This document shows, one piece after another, positions 9,756 to 18,051 of a stretch of 64,000 nucleotides of DNA. Every line of letters starts with the position of its first letter. Within the stretch, counting starts at the first letter, position 1. The position numbers and the translations under genes were made by a program. Under the pieces are notes generated by a model. It saw only the letters and a program-made list of their open reading frames with translations. It made no database searches and had not been told where the DNA came from. Source of the DNA: Planococcus sp. 107-1 (GTDB lineage Bacteria; Bacillota; Bacilli; Bacillales_A; Planococcaceae); contig NZ_CP090977.1 of the NCBI RefSeq assembly GCF_021513255.1, positions 3,224,001 through 3,288,000 on the forward strand, written 5' to 3'.

Positions 9756-10043
9756 TTATTTCGTCATTGTCTTCATAACATCCATCAGCTCATTGATCGC
9801 TTCTTCGCCTTTGTTTTCTTTGATGGCTTTTGATACGCAATGATGTGTATGGTCTTCCAGCAACGCAAGTGACACTTTGTTCATCGCAGACTGAATGGCG
9901 CTTACTTGATGAAGAATATCTACGCAGTAACGGTCGTTTTCCACCATTTGATGGACTCCCCGTACTTGCCCTTCAATCCGCTTCAGCCGGTTCAAAAGCT
10001 GCTGTTTGTTTGGCTGCACTGTCGATTTGATTGTCTCTTCCAT
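9756..10043 (-). CDS. csoR: Copper-sensing transcriptional repressor CsoR
   Basis: The ATG at 10043 (MEETIKSTVQPNKQQ) has an ideal GGGAGG site; the longer frame upstream lacks one. The 95-residue all-helical protein shows LNRLKRIEGQVRGVHQMV, RYCVDIL and HTHHCV, giving the Cys / His / Cys set used by the CsoR family to bind Cu(I). Copper binding releases the protein from DNA and derepresses copper export genes. An operator-like site lies about 23 bases upstream, suggesting autoregulation. The short N-terminal extension and the x-H-C pattern separate it from RcnR and FrmR relatives. Confidence 0.95.
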   Translation of the reverse strand: MEETIKSTVQPNKQQLLNRLKRIEGQVRGVHQMVENDRYCVDILHQVSAIQSAMNKVSLALLEDHTHHCVSKAIKENKGEEAINELMDVMKTMTK

Positions 10044-10065
10044 ATAATGAACCTCCCGAATCATA

Positions 10066-10082
10066 ATACCCTATACCCGTAT
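10066..10082. promoter_or_regulatory. CsoR-type operator upstream of csoR
   Basis: ATACCCTATACCCGTAT has the ATAC-N9-GTAT ends but a less symmetric centre than the other copper operators. It lies directly upstream of the csoR ribosome binding site. Confidence 0.65.
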
Positions 10083-10127
10083 TATAGAGTGAATCCGTAA
10101 AAATGTCAAAAAAGCGGATTGTTGCTT

Positions 10128-10679
10128 TTATTCGGCTGAAAGCTCGTTTTCGACGAGCCATTTATGATTTTTTATTTCTTCATTGCCTGAAGCGGGAGTG
10201 AAATCCACCATATAGACCGTGGTTTTTTCGACAGATTCAATTATGGCTTCGGCACCTTGCATTCCTTCCATATGGCTCGCATCGACTGTCACCTTATCAC
10301 CTGCCTGAAAAGCCTCTTCCCCGGCGTTTTCAATTTCTTCATGGATGATCCATTTATGGTTTTCGACTCGTTCTCCTCCATTTTCAGGTGTGTAGGAAAT
10401 GGCGTAGGCGATTGTATCAAAAGCACCGGCCACAGTTGCTTCGGCGCCTTGCATTCCTTCCATATGATCGGCATCCATAAGAACGCTGCTGCCTTCTTCA
10501 TACTTAGGGTTTAGGGCCTTTTCCAAGCCATCCGGCAGCTCCCCTGTACTTGAATGTTCCATATGCCCGTTCTCATGGTCCATCGTTTCCTGGTTGCCGC
10601 TTTCGTTGCCGGAACAGGCAGCTAATGCCATGGCAATAGCCAACATGAGACCATACATGAGAAGATTTCTAAATTTCAC
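10128..10679 (-). CDS. YdhK-family (DUF1541) lipoprotein, probable copper-responsive surface protein
   Basis: A signal peptide ending in the lipobox LAAC predicts a lipoprotein on the outer face of the membrane. After a Met/His/Glu-rich linker come two related repeats, each with a DADHMEGMQGAEA or DASHMEGMQGAEA segment and ending in an ENHKW or IKNHKW box. This duplicated architecture is that of the YdhK/DUF1541 family. The His/Met pairs are chemically suited to copper, and the gene has its own copy of the copper operator (10773-10789), so membership of the CsoR regulon is likely. Metal binding itself is inference. Total length 183 residues. The biochemical function of the family is not established to my knowledge. 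Confidence 0.8.
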   Translation of the reverse strand: MKFRNLLMYGLMLAIAMALAACSGNESGNQETMDHENGHMEHSSTGELPDGLEKALNPKYEEGSSVLMDADHMEGMQGAEATVAGAFDTIAYAISYTPENGGERVENHKWIIHEEIENAGEEAFQAGDKVTVDASHMEGMQGAEAIIESVEKTTVYMVDFTPASGNEEIKNHKWLVENELSAE

Positions 10680-10772
10680 GGTGATCGTCTCCTTTGCTGT
10701 TTGATAACGAGATGAAAAGTTTGGCTGCCCGCGCTATTGAAGAACCTTCCGTTGCTTCACCAATAATATACA

Positions 10773-10789
10773 ATACCCCCCTATAGTAT
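10773..10789. promoter_or_regulatory. CsoR-type operator upstream of ydhK-like gene
   Basis: ATACCCCCCTATAGTAT keeps the 17-bp ATAC-N9-GTAT layout. It lies about 95 bases before the lipoprotein start, in the region shared with the divergent CPBP gene. Confidence 0.75.
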
Positions 10790-10900
10790 GTAAAGCGTTT
10801 TGGCCAATTAATAGCTATTTTTAAAAAAACGCTTGCAGGTGACCTTACGTCATCCGCTACGCTGAGAGTAAGAAGATAAATTTTGGAGGGAAAATAACCA

Positions 10901-11593
10901 ATGAAAATGAATGTAACAATGAATCTCTGGAGTTGGAAAGAACTGCTGTACGTTTTGATTCTAACTTTAATGGCTGTACCTATTGTTATTGAATACGGAC
11001 TTTTCCATTACTTACTTGGCCTTTTTGAAAATGAATTATACGCAGGCACTGCCACCGGGTTTGCCATGTCCCTCATCTTTTTGGGCGGACTGTATTTAAT
11101 CGTTCTGAAGCCAAATCATCAATCTTGGAAAGCGTTCGGCGTGCAATCTTTTGCGATTAAGCATTGGAAGTTTATCCTTTGGTGGACGGTTATTTTAATT
11201 GTTGCCAGTATATTAATCGTCGTTGGCATGTCCTTCCTTGGCATCGGAACAGCTAACAGCAAAACGGAAAGCCTGCAGTCGCAGATGACGCTGCTGAATT
11301 TCGTGATTGCCTTTGTTTCTGCTGCAATCATCTCGCCTGTTTATGAAGAAATTTTCTATCGCGGGTTTCTTTACCGCTTTTTCAGCAGCCGCTTCGGCAT
11401 CATTGCAGGACTCTTGATCAGTTCAACCATTTTCACGATTGTCCACATTCCAACCTATAATACCTTGCCTGTGAATTTTGTTTCCGGACTTATTTTTGCT
11501 TGGGCTTTCCAAAAAACCGGCTCGGTCATCCCTGGCATCATCATACACGGTGCTTTCAATGGACTGGCTGTCATCTTGACTTCATTCGCCTAA
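10901..11593 (+). CDS. CPBP family intramembrane glutamic endopeptidase
   Basis: The 230-residue protein is highly hydrophobic, with about seven to eight membrane segments. It shows the ordered CPBP (Abi/CAAX) motifs: YEEIFYRGFLYRFF near residue 147 (the EExxxR motif), FTIVHIPTY near 187 and HGAFNGLA near 217. Family members are membrane proteases related to eukaryotic Rce1; in bacteria some act in bacteriocin self-immunity or regulated proteolysis, but the substrate cannot be told here. GGAGGG before the ATG supports the start. It is monocistronic, ending in a terminator shared with the convergent merR-type gene. Confidence 0.9.
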   Translation: MKMNVTMNLWSWKELLYVLILTLMAVPIVIEYGLFHYLLGLFENELYAGTATGFAMSLIFLGGLYLIVLKPNHQSWKAFGVQSFAIKHWKFILWWTVILIVASILIVVGMSFLGIGTANSKTESLQSQMTLLNFVIAFVSAAIISPVYEEIFYRGFLYRFFSSRFGIIAGLLISSTIFTIVHIPTYNTLPVNFVSGLIFAWAFQKTGSVIPGIIIHGAFNGLAVILTSFA

Positions 11594-11598
11594 AAGTA

Positions 11599-11643
11599 AA
11601 ACCCTTCAAAGCAAGAATGATCCTTGCCTCGAAGGGTTTATTT
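11599..11643. terminator. Bidirectional terminator
   Basis: Outer arms AAACCCTTC and GAAGGGTTT enclose an inner GCAAG/CTTGC stem, with a T-rich flank. It lies between the convergent CPBP and MerR genes and overlaps the end of the latter. Confidence 0.8.
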
Positions 11644-12375
11644 TCCCGCTGCCTTTTCCAAAAACTCAATGACGGCTGGATCAATGGGGTATAGACCTAA
11701 TTGTTCAGACGCTTTGGCTGATTTTCGAACTTCCCAGAAGTCATCCGCCAACTGCAGATCATTTCCGAACGTTTCCGCTGAAAGAAAATTCATGTCTTCC
11801 ACAATTAGCTGTGCCTCCACGGACTCAGGAGAAACACCATTTGCCAGGCAAAGCTCAATCCGTTTGATGAGGTTGATCCATTTTTTTGTCGAAACATCCG
11901 CGCTTTCAAGTTTTGGCAACGCCTGTTTCAACTGGCCTTGCTGCGCTTCAGAAAAATACCGGTTCCAATCCTTATCCTTTTTAGACTTCGCTACCAGTTC
12001 AATCAGGTCTTCCCAGTGAAGCGCCCCTTCCAAATCCAGTACATTCAGCAGCGATTGCGTATGGTCCATTGAAAGCTGAAGCCGTCCCATCTCTTCTGCC
12101 AGCAACGCTTTATGGGCAGTTAAAACTGCAGACAGTGATTGTTCCGAAAGAACTTTCCGACTGTCTTCAAGCGATAAGTCCAGCGATTTGAGCAGCAGGA
12201 TTTTTTCCAGATCCAAAATTTCCGCATCCGAATAATACCGCTTGCCGCCCGCTTCTTTTTTTGCCGGCTGCACAAGCCCAATCTGATCGTAATAGCGGAT
12301 GGTGCGGACAGAAACTGCTAATCGTTTTGCCAGTTCGCCTGTTGAAATGTAAACTGTGTCTTTTTCGGTTTCCAA
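11638..12375 (-). CDS. MerR-family transcriptional regulator
   Basis: The start is a TTG at 12375, supported by AGGGGGAAAAGGA just upstream. Residues 10-75 form a classic MerR winged-helix: STGELAKRLAVSVRTIRYYD, QIGLVQPAKK and GGKRYYSDAEILDLEKI. A coiled dimerisation helix follows. The C-terminal half (about 120 residues) is helical, acidic and resembles the TipAS-like/antibiotic-sensing tails found in long MerR proteins, but no Cys metal site is present, so it is unlikely to sense metals. The neighbour is an MFS transporter gene on the same strand; MerR proteins often control adjacent exporters, but the transporter here pairs better with the ROK gene. Confidence 0.85.
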   Translation of the reverse strand: METEKDTVYISTGELAKRLAVSVRTIRYYDQIGLVQPAKKEAGGKRYYSDAEILDLEKILLLKSLDLSLEDSRKVLSEQSLSAVLTAHKALLAEEMGRLQLSMDHTQSLLNVLDLEGALHWEDLIELVAKSKKDKDWNRYFSEAQQGQLKQALPKLESADVSTKKWINLIKRIELCLANGVSPESVEAQLIVEDMNFLSAETFGNDLQLADDFWEVRKSAKASEQLGLYPIDPAVIEFLEKAAGK

Positions 12376-12412
12376 TCCTTTTCCCCCTACATTTTCATCG
12401 TCATTAATACTA

Positions 12413-13639
12413 TCACGTTACAGAAGAGTTTATTTTTCCCTGCAATTCTTTTTTGTTTTTCATCAATGTATTCAGCCTTTCCGCTCCTAAGAACATTGCT
12501 GCAATCAAGACTGTCACGAAAATCGGAAAAATGCCGAGTGTCGTATAAGCTGCCAACGATCCGAGAAGTGGCGGGATAAACGTGCTGCCTGTATAAGCGA
12601 AAGCCATTTGATACCCCATAATCGACTGGGCATGCTCTCTGCCAAAACGCGCCGTCGTTTCATGCAGCATGCACGGAAAAATCGGTGCGAGGCCTAAACC
12701 GACTAGGATAAATCCTGCCAGTGAAATTCCGATCGGCAAAGGCAGTACGAGCAGTAAAGCACCTGTCAGTGCGATTAATTGGCCCATTCGGATTAAGGTT
12801 CGGTTGTTGACCCGGAACGTCACAAATCCGGTGATGAATCGGCCTACCGTGATTCCGCCAAAGTAAAACGAAACCCAACGTGCTGCCGTGTCGACTTCAA
12901 GCCCCTTCATCTCTACGAGGAAACTGCCGCCCCATAAGCCCATTGTGGCTTCAGCCCCGCAATAAAACAAAAAGGTGGCCAAAGCGAATTTCACGCCTTT
13001 GATCCGGAGCGGTTTTGTTTCTTTAAGCTTTTTGTTCTCTACAGGCAATGCGCCCTCTTTTGTCTGTTCTTCCGGAACCGATTTGGACTTTTCGTTTTTC
13101 TTCCATAAAGGAAGGGCAAAAAACAGAATCACCACTAAAGCGAATTGAATGCAGGCAATGATCAAATAGCCGTTCCGCCATGACCGTTCACCCGCTAATG
13201 AAAAGGCAAGAATGATGGGGCCAAGCGTAGCGCCGACTCCCCAGAAACTATGAAGCCAGCTCATATGATGCGCTTTGTAGTTTTCCGCTACGTAATGATT
13301 TAAGCCGGCATCAATCGATCCGGCCCCTAAACCAAGCGGGATGGCAAAAAGGAATAGCCAGAAAAGCGACGGCGAAAAAGAAAAGCCGAGCAAAGCAGCG
13401 GCCGTCATCAAACAACTGGCGAATGCGATTTTTCCCGTGCCGAAACGTTTCAGCAGCGTACCGCTCACTAAGCTTGAAAGAATGGTGCCTCCTGCAATGA
13501 CCATGAACAAAAATCCGGCTGTTTCGAGCGGCGCGCCGTATGCAGGCTGCATAGCAGGCCAGGCAGCTCCAAGAAGTGAATCCGGCAAGCCAAGGCTGAT
13601 AAATGCTAAATAGATGATGATCAGAAATAATACAGCCAC
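12413..13639 (-). CDS. MFS transporter (FucP/sugar-permease-like)
   Basis: The GTG at 13639 is the likely start because TGGAGGGACTGCCC places a strong ribosome binding site just before it; the ATG at 13654 lies inside that site. The roughly 408-residue protein has twelve hydrophobic segments with a soluble Lys/Glu-rich central loop near residue 190. The start region SLGLPDSLLGAAWPAM and HMSWLHSFWGVGATLGP are typical of a Bacillales MFS group related to fucose/glucose permeases. It follows the ROK-family repressor gene by 26 bases on the same strand, so the two are probably one operon and the cargo is likely a sugar or sugar derivative. The substrate is not determined. Confidence 0.85.
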   Translation of the reverse strand: MAVLFLIIIYLAFISLGLPDSLLGAAWPAMQPAYGAPLETAGFLFMVIAGGTILSSLVSGTLLKRFGTGKIAFASCLMTAAALLGFSFSPSLFWLFLFAIPLGLGAGSIDAGLNHYVAENYKAHHMSWLHSFWGVGATLGPIILAFSLAGERSWRNGYLIIACIQFALVVILFFALPLWKKNEKSKSVPEEQTKEGALPVENKKLKETKPLRIKGVKFALATFLFYCGAEATMGLWGGSFLVEMKGLEVDTAARWVSFYFGGITVGRFITGFVTFRVNNRTLIRMGQLIALTGALLLVLPLPIGISLAGFILVGLGLAPIFPCMLHETTARFGREHAQSIMGYQMAFAYTGSTFIPPLLGSLAAYTTLGIFPIFVTVLIAAMFLGAERLNTLMKNKKELQGKINSSVT

Positions 13640-13665
13640 GGGCAGTCCCTCCATTTATCAACAGT

Positions 13666-14661
13666 TCAATTCGGGTTGAGCATCAAACGAAGCCCAAGAC
13701 TTTTCAGTCCATGCAAATAATCTTGTTTCCAGTCACTGCTTATAAGCTCCGGCAAATGTTCGGAAGGAATAAACTGCGAACTGGCTTCGGTAATTTCTTT
13801 TAATTCACTTTGAGAAATGTCTTCATAGCTGAAAATTATTTGATGGGGATTAAGGATGGCTGAAATCGAAGCTACCATGCGCCCTAATGCATCATTTCGG
13901 TTTTTTTGCTCCAGAGCCTGCCAGAAGTTCGCTTGGTCATATTGCGGAATCAACGAAATTTCGCCTGAAAAAAATGTACTTCCTCGCACTACATCGCCAT
14001 TCACCATAATTCCAGCACCCGGACCATTCTGCCCTAAATAGATATAGACTAGCGATTGCTCAGCGCTCATTCCTTGATGGCGATGGTAGCCAAGAACAGC
14101 TGCATTCATGTCATTTTCAACTGCTGTCGGCATTGAAAAGCGCTTCTCAAGATGCGTTTTCAAATCGAAGTCTTGCAGCTGGCCGTAATCCGGTATGTAA
14201 ATGACCCGTCCATTGTTGATTGCCCCAGGAACCCCTATCGAAAGCGAGCTGATTTTGGGATGTTTTTCCAAACAGCCAGTGATAAGAGCTTCCAATAATT
14301 CAATGCTGTTCCCTGTAAGAACGCTTGCTTCTGTTCCCTGCTCTTTTACTTTCCCGGCACAATTAAATAGGGCATAATGCGTTGCAGACTTTTCTAAGAA
14401 AACGGCCAGTCCCAAGCTATATTCAGGATTGTAAGCATAGCGCTTCGCTCTTCTACCGCCGCTTGAATCGTCTTGGCCAAGTTCTAACACTTCGCCTTCT
14501 TTCCCCATTTGCCCAAGGAATTTGCTGATAGTCGGAAAACTGATATCCAACGCTTCGCTCAGCTCTGCTTTCGTAGCGCTTCCAAGTTCCAAAAGGGTTG
14601 AGCGAATGCTTGTCGAAATTGCCTGCTTCATGGATTTAGGTGTTGTCATCAAGTCACCCAT
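13666..14661 (-). CDS. ROK-family transcriptional repressor
   Basis: An N-terminal winged helix (ATKAELSEALDISFPTISKFLGQM) is joined to a sugar-kinase-like ROK domain with SLSIGVPGAINNGR and VENDMNAAVLGYHR and a degenerate nucleotide loop (LGQNGPGAGIMVNGDVVRG). The zinc-binding CxCGxxGC motif of active ROK kinases is absent, consistent with a pure repressor responding to a sugar ligand. Two starts are possible: ATG 14661, or ATG 14649, which has GGGTGACTT immediately upstream. A perfect 11-bp inverted repeat lies about 25 bases upstream and is a good autoregulatory operator. The downstream MFS gene is the probable target. Confidence 0.87.
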   Translation of the reverse strand: MGDLMTTPKSMKQAISTSIRSTLLELGSATKAELSEALDISFPTISKFLGQMGKEGEVLELGQDDSSGGRRAKRYAYNPEYSLGLAVFLEKSATHYALFNCAGKVKEQGTEASVLTGNSIELLEALITGCLEKHPKISSLSIGVPGAINNGRVIYIPDYGQLQDFDLKTHLEKRFSMPTAVENDMNAAVLGYHRHQGMSAEQSLVYIYLGQNGPGAGIMVNGDVVRGSTFFSGEISLIPQYDQANFWQALEQKNRNDALGRMVASISAILNPHQIIFSYEDISQSELKEITEASSQFIPSEHLPELISSDWKQDYLHGLKSLGLRLMLNPN

Positions 14662-14684
14662 TCGATTTTCCGCTCCATTCCCCC

Positions 14685-14710
14685 AACTTATTAAACTTCT
14701 TTAATAAGTT
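14685..14710. promoter_or_regulatory. Perfect inverted repeat, probable ROK repressor operator
   Basis: Arms AACTTATTAAA and TTTAATAAGTT are exactly complementary with a 4-nt CTTC spacer. Its size and AT-rich composition suit ROK (XylR/NagC-like) operators, and it lies just upstream of the ROK gene. Confidence 0.7.
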
Positions 14711-14893
14711 TTTTTATTACTTTATCACCCGACTGGCCGGAAAACAATGGCTTTTTTTATCGTTTGTGACTTTTATAACAAGAACTTCTCTTTGAATAAT
14801 GAAAGTTATAAGACAAAAAGCAAAAAGGATGGAAATTCAGCATCGGCTAGGTTAAAGTAATCTTCGTAGCTATAAGAGGAGATATTGTAAATA

Positions 14894-15793
14894 ATGAAAA
14901 AGCAATCACAGAAAACATTATGGGCTCAAGTCGTGAAAACCGGAATCATCAAATCGAATCTGATTCCAATGGTGGCCGGATTGATGCTCGCTTTATACAC
15001 ATACGAGTACAGCTTTATCGACCATATTGACGACCTTATTCTGGCCTTTATCGGAACCGCCCTCATCATCGGGGCATCTGGTTCATTCAATAATATATAC
15101 GACCGCGACATCGATGCGGTGATGGCCCGTACAAAAGGCCGTCCCACTGTAACGGGATCGATTTCCATCAAGAAAGTTGCTGTCGTGGCGGTCTTGCTGC
15201 TGGCTGTCGGTTTGACGCTATTGTATTTCACTTCCCCATTAGCCGCTTTTCTCGGCTTTTTAGGCGTTTTTTTCTACGTGGTCCCTTATACGATGTGGAC
15301 CAAGCGCCATACTATTTGGAATACGGAAGTGGGAAGCATCTCAGGAGCAATGCCTCCTTTGATCGGCTGGGCTGCTGTGGCCCCTGATATTTGGCATCCG
15401 GCATGCTGGGCATTGTTTTTGATCATGGTCATTTGGCAAATGCCGCATTTTTACGCGATTGCCATCCGGAAACATGATGACTACGCTGCTGCGAAAATTC
15501 CTATGCTCCCTGTCGCCAAAGGGGCAAAACGCACTTTCCTGCAAAGCAATATCTATTTGGTTTTGCTGGTGCTGTCGAGTTTCCTGTTCCTGCCGCTTAG
15601 TCTCGGACTGACTTTGGTGTCGTTGCTGTTGGGCCTGATGTGGCTTGGACTCAGTCTTTTTGGTTCACGCAAGATGAAAGTGAAGGATTGGGCAAATAAA
15701 ATGTTCCTATTCTCCCTCATCCATATGATGGTCATTTTCTTCACCGTCATCATCTACGCTTCGATCGGACTGGTTATGGCTTCAGTTTCCTAA
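14894..15793 (+). CDS. ctaB: Protoheme IX farnesyltransferase (heme O synthase)
   Basis: This UbiA-family membrane prenyltransferase of 299 residues transfers farnesyl to heme B to make heme O for terminal oxidases. The catalytic motifs are clear: FNNIYDRDIDAVMARTKGRP near residues 65-84 (NxxxDxxxD) and the second Asp-rich region RKHDDYAAAKIPMLPV near 195. About nine membrane segments are visible. AGAGGAG precedes the ATG. It stands alone here, away from a cta operon; the b(o/a)3-type oxidase genes at the right end of the window are possible users of the product, but only by inference. A terminator follows. Confidence 0.95.
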   Translation: MKKQSQKTLWAQVVKTGIIKSNLIPMVAGLMLALYTYEYSFIDHIDDLILAFIGTALIIGASGSFNNIYDRDIDAVMARTKGRPTVTGSISIKKVAVVAVLLLAVGLTLLYFTSPLAAFLGFLGVFFYVVPYTMWTKRHTIWNTEVGSISGAMPPLIGWAAVAPDIWHPACWALFLIMVIWQMPHFYAIAIRKHDDYAAAKIPMLPVAKGAKRTFLQSNIYLVLLVLSSFLFLPLSLGLTLVSLLLGLMWLGLSLFGSRKMKVKDWANKMFLFSLIHMMVIFFTVIIYASIGLVMASVS

Positions 15794-15822
15794 TGAAATA
15801 AATAAAAAAATCGACACATTGA

Positions 15823-15863
15823 AAAAGCAGGGATTCAGCATAGAGCTGGGTTCCTGCTTTTTT
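15823..15863 (+). terminator. Terminator of ctaB
   Basis: Outer arms AAAAGCAGG and CCTGCTTTT close over an imperfect TTCAGC/GCTGGG inner stem and are followed by T residues. Confidence 0.75.
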
Positions 15864-15909
15864 GCCGATTATAATGGCATCTGCACCTCTTAAGATTCCG
15901 CTGAATCAC

Positions 15910-16263
15910 TTAGTACAATCCCGTCCCGCCGAGCTTCAGCCAAGTCTCCACAATGTAGTGATGGGCAAGTCTATCGTCTTCGAAGTTCTTTTTACTATAG
16001 ATTTGTCCCCGCTCTCTGAAGAATGTGATCCACTTTCCGTTCTCCTTATAAGCATAGAACCCTTCGACCCGGTCCTCCTTGCCTTTCATCTTACTAAGCG
16101 GAAGGCCATGCACAGCGGTGTATGCGAGCACTTCTTCTTTGCTGACTGTGAAAACTTCGCTGTATTTGCTGTGCTCCATATTGTCAACGCCCAGTGTTTC
16201 ACAAGCGAATTGATACGGATTTCCATAAAGCAAGACTTCTATTTGTTTTTGTTTGGCTACCAT
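15910..16263 (-). CDS. Conserved-looking protein of unknown function (117 aa)
   Basis: GAGGAG lies ahead of the ATG at good spacing. The product is hydrophilic, with an early IEVLLYGNPYQFACETLGVD segment, a central helix and the C-terminal WITFFRERGQIYSKKNFEDD, HHYIVETWLKLGG. It has one Cys, no signal peptide and no membrane segment. I do not recognise the family. It is flanked by ctaB on the opposite strand and lies downstream of the SDR gene on the same strand with about 140 bases between. Confidence 0.65.
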   Translation of the reverse strand: MVAKQKQIEVLLYGNPYQFACETLGVDNMEHSKYSEVFTVSKEEVLAYTAVHGLPLSKMKGKEDRVEGFYAYKENGKWITFFRERGQIYSKKNFEDDRLAHHYIVETWLKLGGTGLY

Positions 16264-16404
16264 AAGTTCAGCTCCTCATTTATTTATTGTATACAAGCTT
16301 CTTACTTTGAGTATAACTTTCCAGTCCCCTTATTGCAGACTTCGGCATCAGCTTTCCTCCTAATAGAATAACTCCCATCTGTATTAAACAGATGGGAGTT
16401 ATTC

Positions 16405-17189
16405 TTATCCGCGAAGCATATTACGGCCACCATTAACGGCAATAATCTGTCCGTTGATGTAACCTGAAGCATCAGATGCCAAGAAAACCATGACTGGAGC
16501 CATGTCACGGTCAACATCACCCATTTCCCCCGCATCGGAACTTTCATTTTTTCAGCAGCAAGAAACTTCGCACGCTCTTCTTCCTCTAAATGATCCAAGT
16601 ATTCCTGATACATTGGGGTCTTCATTGTAGGGTTTACACAATTGCTGCGAATGTCATATTTTATCGCCCATTCATTAGCAATTGAACGTGTCCAAGAGAG
16701 GACAGCCCCTTTTGCCGCTGCATATAAAGCACCGTTTGGCTGGCCTGCTAATGCAACATCAGATGAGAAGTTGATGATAGCACCTTCTCCTTCTTGTGTT
16801 TTCATAATTTTACAAGCTGCTTGGTTGGCATAGATTGTACCATTGATATTTATTCCCCATACAAAGTCCATGTCTTCCGGCGTATAATTTTCAGCCGGTT
16901 TCAAAGATTCAATCCCTGCTACGTGGGCTAAGACATCAAGGCCTCCCATTTCCTTCGCTGCTTGATCAAATACAGAAAATACTTCTTCTGCATTTCCAAT
17001 ATTGCAATGGTAATAGGTCGCTTTTCCTGGACCCGCTTCGTTTGCCTCTCTCACAATTTCTTGTCCCCGCTCATCCGCTATATCTAAAACAGCTACAAGA
17101 GCTCCTTCACGTACGTAGGCTTTGACAGTTCCTGCTCCGATACCGCTAGCTCCGCCAGTCACGATAATGCGCTTCCCTTCTAATTGCAT
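16405..17189 (-). CDS. Short-chain dehydrogenase/reductase, interrupted by a single-base frame break
   Basis: The NAD(P)-binding start reads RIIVTGGASGIGAGTV (TGxxxGIG), followed by HVAGI, the catalytic Ser region INFSSDVAL and the YAAAK active-site motif. A C-run at 16525-16530 is one base short. Restoring it continues the frame into a normal SDR ending with SDASGYINGQIIAVNGG and a stop at 16405, giving 261 residues. Read literally, the frame runs into an unrelated tail to 16302. The ATG at 17189 has AGGAGTG upstream. A TetR gene lies upstream on the same strand and may control it. A sequence resembling a CcpA cre box (TGAAAGCGTTCTCT, 17226-17239) lies in its promoter region, with one mismatch. 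Substrate unknown. Confidence 0.85.
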
Positions 17190-17272
17190 CCAAATCACTC
17201 CTTCATTTTGTTAGTTCCAGTATAATGAAAGCGTTCTCTGGAAAGCAGTCTCAAAGCAGCTCATCCGTTACA

Positions 17273-17306
17273 CCAAAGGTGACATTCCGATAAAAATGTC
17301 ACCTTT
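17273..17306. terminator. Hairpin at the end of the TetR gene
   Basis: Arms AAAGGTGACATT and AATGTCACCTTT form a strong stem that overlaps the TetR stop codon. The T-rich flank is on the plus-strand side, so its role as a minus-strand terminator is only moderate. Confidence 0.5.
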
Positions 17307-17901
17307 TCTTATTTTGTGATATATCCCGCCAAACTGGAATTGTCCATTTTTCATAATAGCTCGCCATTTTTTTAGGAGAGACGACCATGCCATCGCGGAT
17401 CCACTTAATCAACAACATAGTATGCGATGCCGCATAAAAGTAAACGGTGTATTCTTTATCTTCCTGCGGCATATCGATGGATGCCAAAGATTGGCTCAGC
17501 ATTTCAATATTATGCTTCAAAATAAATTCTTGAAGTGAATTTTGTCCGGTAAAGCTGCTGATGCCCGCATAAAAGTCCCGGTCTTCATAAACTTGCCGAT
17601 ACAGCCATTCCATCATCAACGCAACCGGCAAGTCGTCATGTGCTGCATAGAGCTTTCTCAATTCTTCAAAAGGCTGAATGAGGCTCTTTAATAGGATGTG
17701 TTCGATCACATCATTTTTATCTTTAAAATAACTATAAAAAGTTTTTCGCGATACTTGAGCTGTTTCACAGATTTGTGATACAGTCAGTTTTTCAAAGCTT
17801 TTCTTTACGACCAGCTCACGAAACCCCTTGATTAACTTATTTTTTGCAGAATGGCCCTGGTATTCTTTGCCGTCGACAATAGGCATATTCTCGTCCATCA
17901 T
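17299..17901 (-). CDS. TetR-family transcriptional regulator
   Basis: The ATG at 17901 follows GGAGG with six bases of spacing. The N-terminal helix-turn-helix is typical: FEKLTVSQICETAQVSRKTF then YSYFKDKNDVIEHIL. The C-terminal ligand domain of about 130 residues resembles the TetR_C group seen in DhaS/YhgE-like regulators. It is upstream of and codirectional with the SDR gene, separated by about 110 bases with a hairpin, so it may regulate the SDR, its own expression or both. The ligand is unknown. The region upstream has no obvious perfect palindrome. Confidence 0.85.
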   Translation of the reverse strand: MMDENMPIVDGKEYQGHSAKNKLIKGFRELVVKKSFEKLTVSQICETAQVSRKTFYSYFKDKNDVIEHILLKSLIQPFEELRKLYAAHDDLPVALMMEWLYRQVYEDRDFYAGISSFTGQNSLQEFILKHNIEMLSQSLASIDMPQEDKEYTVYFYAASHTMLLIKWIRDGMVVSPKKMASYYEKWTIPVWRDISQNKKR

Positions 17902-18004
17902 TAGCAACCTCCGCCTCGTTTACCTAGTGATTCATTCTGTACCAGTTTATCAGCAAATGGATTTAGCAACTGAACTCTCTATCTTATTTCCAGCGCTGTC
18001 ATTT

Positions 18005-18046
18005 AAAACAAGAGCAAGCCAAAATAGGCACTGCTCTCTTTTTGTA
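18005..18046 (-). terminator. Terminator of selB-selA
   Basis: On the minus strand, AGAGCAGTGCC pairs with GGCTTGCTCT and is followed by TGTTTT, right after the selA stop codon. Confidence 0.75.
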
Positions 18047-18051
18047 TGCGA

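Noticed and set aside
13639-13654. ATG at 13654 as MFS start
   Set aside because: The purine-rich GGAGGG immediately after it is better placed as the ribosome binding site for the GTG at 13639.
16302-16404. Long C-terminal extension of the SDR
   Set aside because: It has no SDR character; repairing one base gives the normal SDR ending at 16405.
17226-17239. Cre-like box upstream of the SDR gene
   Set aside because: One mismatch at a conserved end base and no carbon-catabolism context; kept only as a remark in the SDR entry.
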